From the NCBI GenBank assembly GCA_004380135.1, contig QXCR01000170.1, positions 1 through 58,860 on the forward strand: a stretch of 58,860 bases of DNA. The letters are read 5' to 3'. Position numbers and translations under genes: made by a program. The notes below the pieces were generated by a model. The model was not told the DNA's origin and made no database searches. It saw only the letters and a program-made list of their open reading frames with translations. The DNA comes from Stemphylium vesicarium (taxonomy: Eukaryota > Ascomycota > Dothideomycetes > Pleosporales > Pleosporaceae). Shown piece after piece: positions 56,539 through 58,860 of the stretch (position 1 is the first letter of the stretch; each line of letters begins with the position of its first letter).

Positions 56539-58593
56539 ATGGCTCCAAAATTAAGAGCCAGGGGCAATGCACAGGGCTCGAAGATTGTTGCCAGTAATGG
56601 AAGGAAGAGAAAAAGAGATGAAACATCCGATTCGCCGTCAAACTTTTTACCAAAGAAAAGGAAGGGAAAGCAGTCAGTAGTTACTGTTCCAGACAAACAG
56701 ACAGACAGCCAAAAAGCTGTTGTTGACGAGGCAATCATCGAAGAGTTCCGCATCAAGTTTCACCCACACCCATTCGACCCACAGCATCCGGGAAATGTTC
56801 CCGAAGAACATCAGACGAAGTTCAAGCACATTCAGCAACTGGGCGAGATGAAATACAACTCGTATGCATTACAGCCTCGACCCGACAGCGCCGACAAGCC
56901 ATGGGAGCTTGATAACAAGACGCGAGCTAAGTGGCTTACTCAGAAGGCCGCTATGGCGAGAAGAGACTATCTGAATGAGGATACCTGGCGAATGGAACTC
57001 GAGAATGACATCTTTAAACGGTTTCAAATCGAAGTTGCATGGTACGATGATTTCCGGGCTCGATCTACTCTAGAACTCATATACTAATGGGTGGTAGCCA
57101 GCAGTGCCGCAAACGTCTGTGGCGATCACTTGTGGAGGTCAAGCCGACAGAGAGCAACAGTCGAACAACGAGCCTCGCAAAGCGTCAAGAACATCGTTCA
57201 GTATGCAACTGTGAGCCATTGTCAAGACAGTATAGCATGTGAGTTGATAGACTCACCATGCAAACGGATCATAACTAACTATATGCCTAGTTTGAGTACA
57301 GGACTGAGCAAAATATTCTCTACTCGTATTGAGGAGCGAAGTGTGATCCAGGATGACCCCGAAAACCACTATCGAATTGAGATGCGGCCTGATCGGATCC
57401 ATGGCCTGAGAATTACGAAGGCCATGGATAAGATTCTGATGCAACCCCCTGTTTCTCGGTCAGGAAAAGATCCTGAGCTCGAAGATGTCTTACTGAACAG
57501 ATTGACTATCAGCTGCAATCCAGAAAGTAGTGGCTCGATGTACCCTTTCCTAGTGATGGAGGCTAAAAGCCTCAAAGGCCAGGGCAATTTTCAGAAGATC
57601 GAGAACCAGACCGCAGTACCGATACGAAATCATCTATACCTACAGCTCAAGCTCGAGGATGATGAATTCAATAAAATGAAGCCACCGGGAGGCCCATTGA
57701 CCTGGTTTCTTGCGTATGTTGGTGAGGCGTGGAGGGTATATGGATGCTACGTCACAAGATCCAGACCGAACGCTCTGCCCGATTATGTAAGTTAACACGT
57801 GGATTCTTCGGCGCATTTGTTGACATAGCCACAGAACGTCGTTCTCTTATGGGAAGGGAGTATTACTGGCCAAGACGCAGCACTTCAACTAGTTCTCATC
57901 ATGGACTATATCGTTGATTGGGCACGTGATATCTTCCGGCCCGGTATCATGAGACAAGTGATGTCTGTAGTAGACAAAGGTTCACAGTCAGCTTACACGA
58001 TCGTCGAAGGATCCGACATTCTCTCGTTGCGTGATTATGCAAACTCTTGGTCCGGCGATAGACCTGTTGCTAGCATTAGCGGAGCTGAAGCAACTGAGGT
58101 GGATGCGAAACCAGTCTTCGATGCACTTGACTTCACCACCATTGAGTCTCCTCTCGAGCCCCTCTTTAAGAGCGCGGGAAAACATGTTGATATCAGGGTC
58201 TGGGAAGGCGCCAAGTATGAGTCACGAGTACGGGGGCTGTATATCGCCGAAGACGACACTGTTGCTCAGCAACATTTTACGATTACGGGCTATCGTACAG
58301 TTCACACGACTCATTCGAAACGCTGTTGGTTCACTTTAGCAAGCGCCCAAGACCTCAAGATCATCGAACAGGCTTGGACAGGGAGCCAGGAGATCAAGGA
58401 CGTGCAAGGCCCTTCGAAGCAGAGGATCTTGTGTTCGCTTTACGTGCGGTACCGCAAAGATTATTGTGGCATGCCTATACGAGAAATGACGTATCTTGCC
58501 GTCACTGAACCTGTCGCCAAAAGGCTTCTGGACAAGGACGATCTGTTGAAGCAGAACGAGCAGGCAGAGTTGCCAACAATCAATCTTGCTTGA
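56539..58593 (+). CDS. Fungal protein of unknown function with a PD...ExK nuclease-like signature
   Basis: Four exons: 56539-57041, 57098-57238, 57291-57786 and 57835-58593, giving 632 residues. The introns have donors GTACGA, GTGAGT and GTAAGT, with TACTAAT or CTAACT before the first two acceptors. The N-terminal 50 residues are basic with nuclear-localisation-like clusters (GRKRKRDE, PKKRKGK). A Cys pair is formed across the first splice (VACQQC), next to RKRLWRSLVEVKP. The segment RPDRIHGL (Pro248-Asp249) is followed by FLVMEAKSLKG (Glu305, Lys307), the PD...ExK spacing of restriction-endonuclease folds, although with a long gap. It resembles large multicopy fungal families of unknown function. 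The C-terminal about 380-632 is mixed alpha/beta with no motif that I recognise. Whether it is an active nuclease is inference. Confidence 0.7.
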
Positions 58594-58600
58594 CTGGATT

Positions 58601-58636
58601 GCTTGAATTGATTGCAATGTTGCAACTCAATCAAGC
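58601..58636 (+). repeat. Imperfect inverted repeat after the nuclease-like gene
   Basis: Arms GCTTGA/TCAAGC, then TTGA/TCAA, then TTGCAA/TTGCAA with one-base bulges and a TG tip. It lies eight bases after the stop codon at 58591-58593 and could form a 3' UTR hairpin in RNA. Confidence 0.7.
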
Positions 58637-58847
58637 CAAGCTGCCTGTATTTATTTTCCATGAGAATTACAAGCAATTCAACCTACAGAGCAAAGGTTGA
58701 TTGATTTGATTGATCGGATTGTACTTTGGTGTGTAGATTACTAAGCGCCAAGAGTAGCCTAGACGCTGGTTATCTGAACCGTATTTGCCCACCTAGCTCG
58801 CCGGCCATGCTCCATCTCATCTCTTAGACGCTATTTTTCCACCCACT

Positions 58848-58860
58848 ATGCCGCCCAAAG
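58848..58860 (+). CDS. Possible start of a further gene, cut by the window edge
   Basis: An ATG followed by CCGCCCAAAG (MPPK). Only four codons are visible, so this is a weak call based on a plausible initiator after a pyrimidine-rich leader. Confidence 0.2.

Noticed and set aside
1..58860. Possible CRISPR array, retroelement or secondary-metabolite backbone gene
   Set aside because: I searched for spaced direct repeats, reverse-transcriptase/transposase motifs and polyketide or peptide synthetase signatures and saw none; only short microsatellites are present.

Overview
The window looks like chromosomal DNA from a filamentous ascomycete (Pezizomycotina), most likely a dothideomycete of the Pleosporales type. 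The grounds are compact genes with short introns (about 46-110 bp, GTAAGT/GTATGT donors, CTAAC-type branch sites close to YAG acceptors), dispersed intron-bearing tRNA genes, fungal family members (SSK2-type MAP3K, OST4, TMA46, FLR1-type transporter) and an F-box/LRR gene of the kind that is expanded in Pleosporales. The order-level placement is inference. No rRNA, CRISPR, plasmid, virus or intact transposon was recognised. Exon models were built by eye from splice signals and reading-frame continuity; every full model sums to a multiple of three.

Layout. 0.25-4.5 kb (-): a VARP-like Rab5-family exchange factor with VPS9, ankyrin, PX and BAR-like parts (VRL1 type). 5.2-7.2 kb (-): a secreted berberine-bridge-type FAD oxidase. 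8.8-10.8 kb (-): an F-box/LRR-like gene, possibly decayed. 11.6-12.8 kb (-) and 13.1-13.8 kb (+): a divergent pair, a membrane-anchored short-chain dehydrogenase and a G-patch/C2H2 protein. 14.3-15.0 kb: two intron-containing tRNA genes, Ile(AAT) and Met(CAT). 16.6-19.1 kb (-): a Kelch-like single-pass membrane protein with a repetitive cytoplasmic tail. 19.1-24.2 kb: a 5-kb gene-poor stretch. 24.2-28.9 kb: the divergent pair RPL26 (-) and a large AT-hook/C2H2 nuclear protein (+). 29.2-30.9 kb: the divergent pair OST4 (-) and TMA46 (+).

32.7-41.9 kb holds three consecutive plus-strand genes with no other recognisable gene between them: a phenol-hydroxylase-type FAD monooxygenase, a family-1 UDP-glycosyltransferase and a DHA1 drug/H+ antiporter. 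Together they could oxidise, glycosylate and export an aromatic compound (inference). 42.8-47.0 kb (+): SSK2/SSK22-type MAP kinase kinase kinase of the osmostress (HOG) pathway. 48.2-49.6 kb (-) and 50.1-55.5 kb (+): the divergent pair of mitochondrial oxodicarboxylate carrier (seven exons, one only 11 nt) and the replication nuclease-helicase DNA2. 56.5-58.6 kb (+): a fungal protein of unknown function with a PD...ExK nuclease-like signature. A start codon at the right edge may open another gene.

Most genes are housekeeping or conserved. The accessory material is the FAD oxidase, the F-box gene, the monooxygenase/glycosyltransferase/transporter trio and the last nuclease-like gene. The best candidates for something undescribed are the three-gene detoxification-like module, the tandem tail repeats of the Kelch membrane protein and the nuclease-like protein at the right end.
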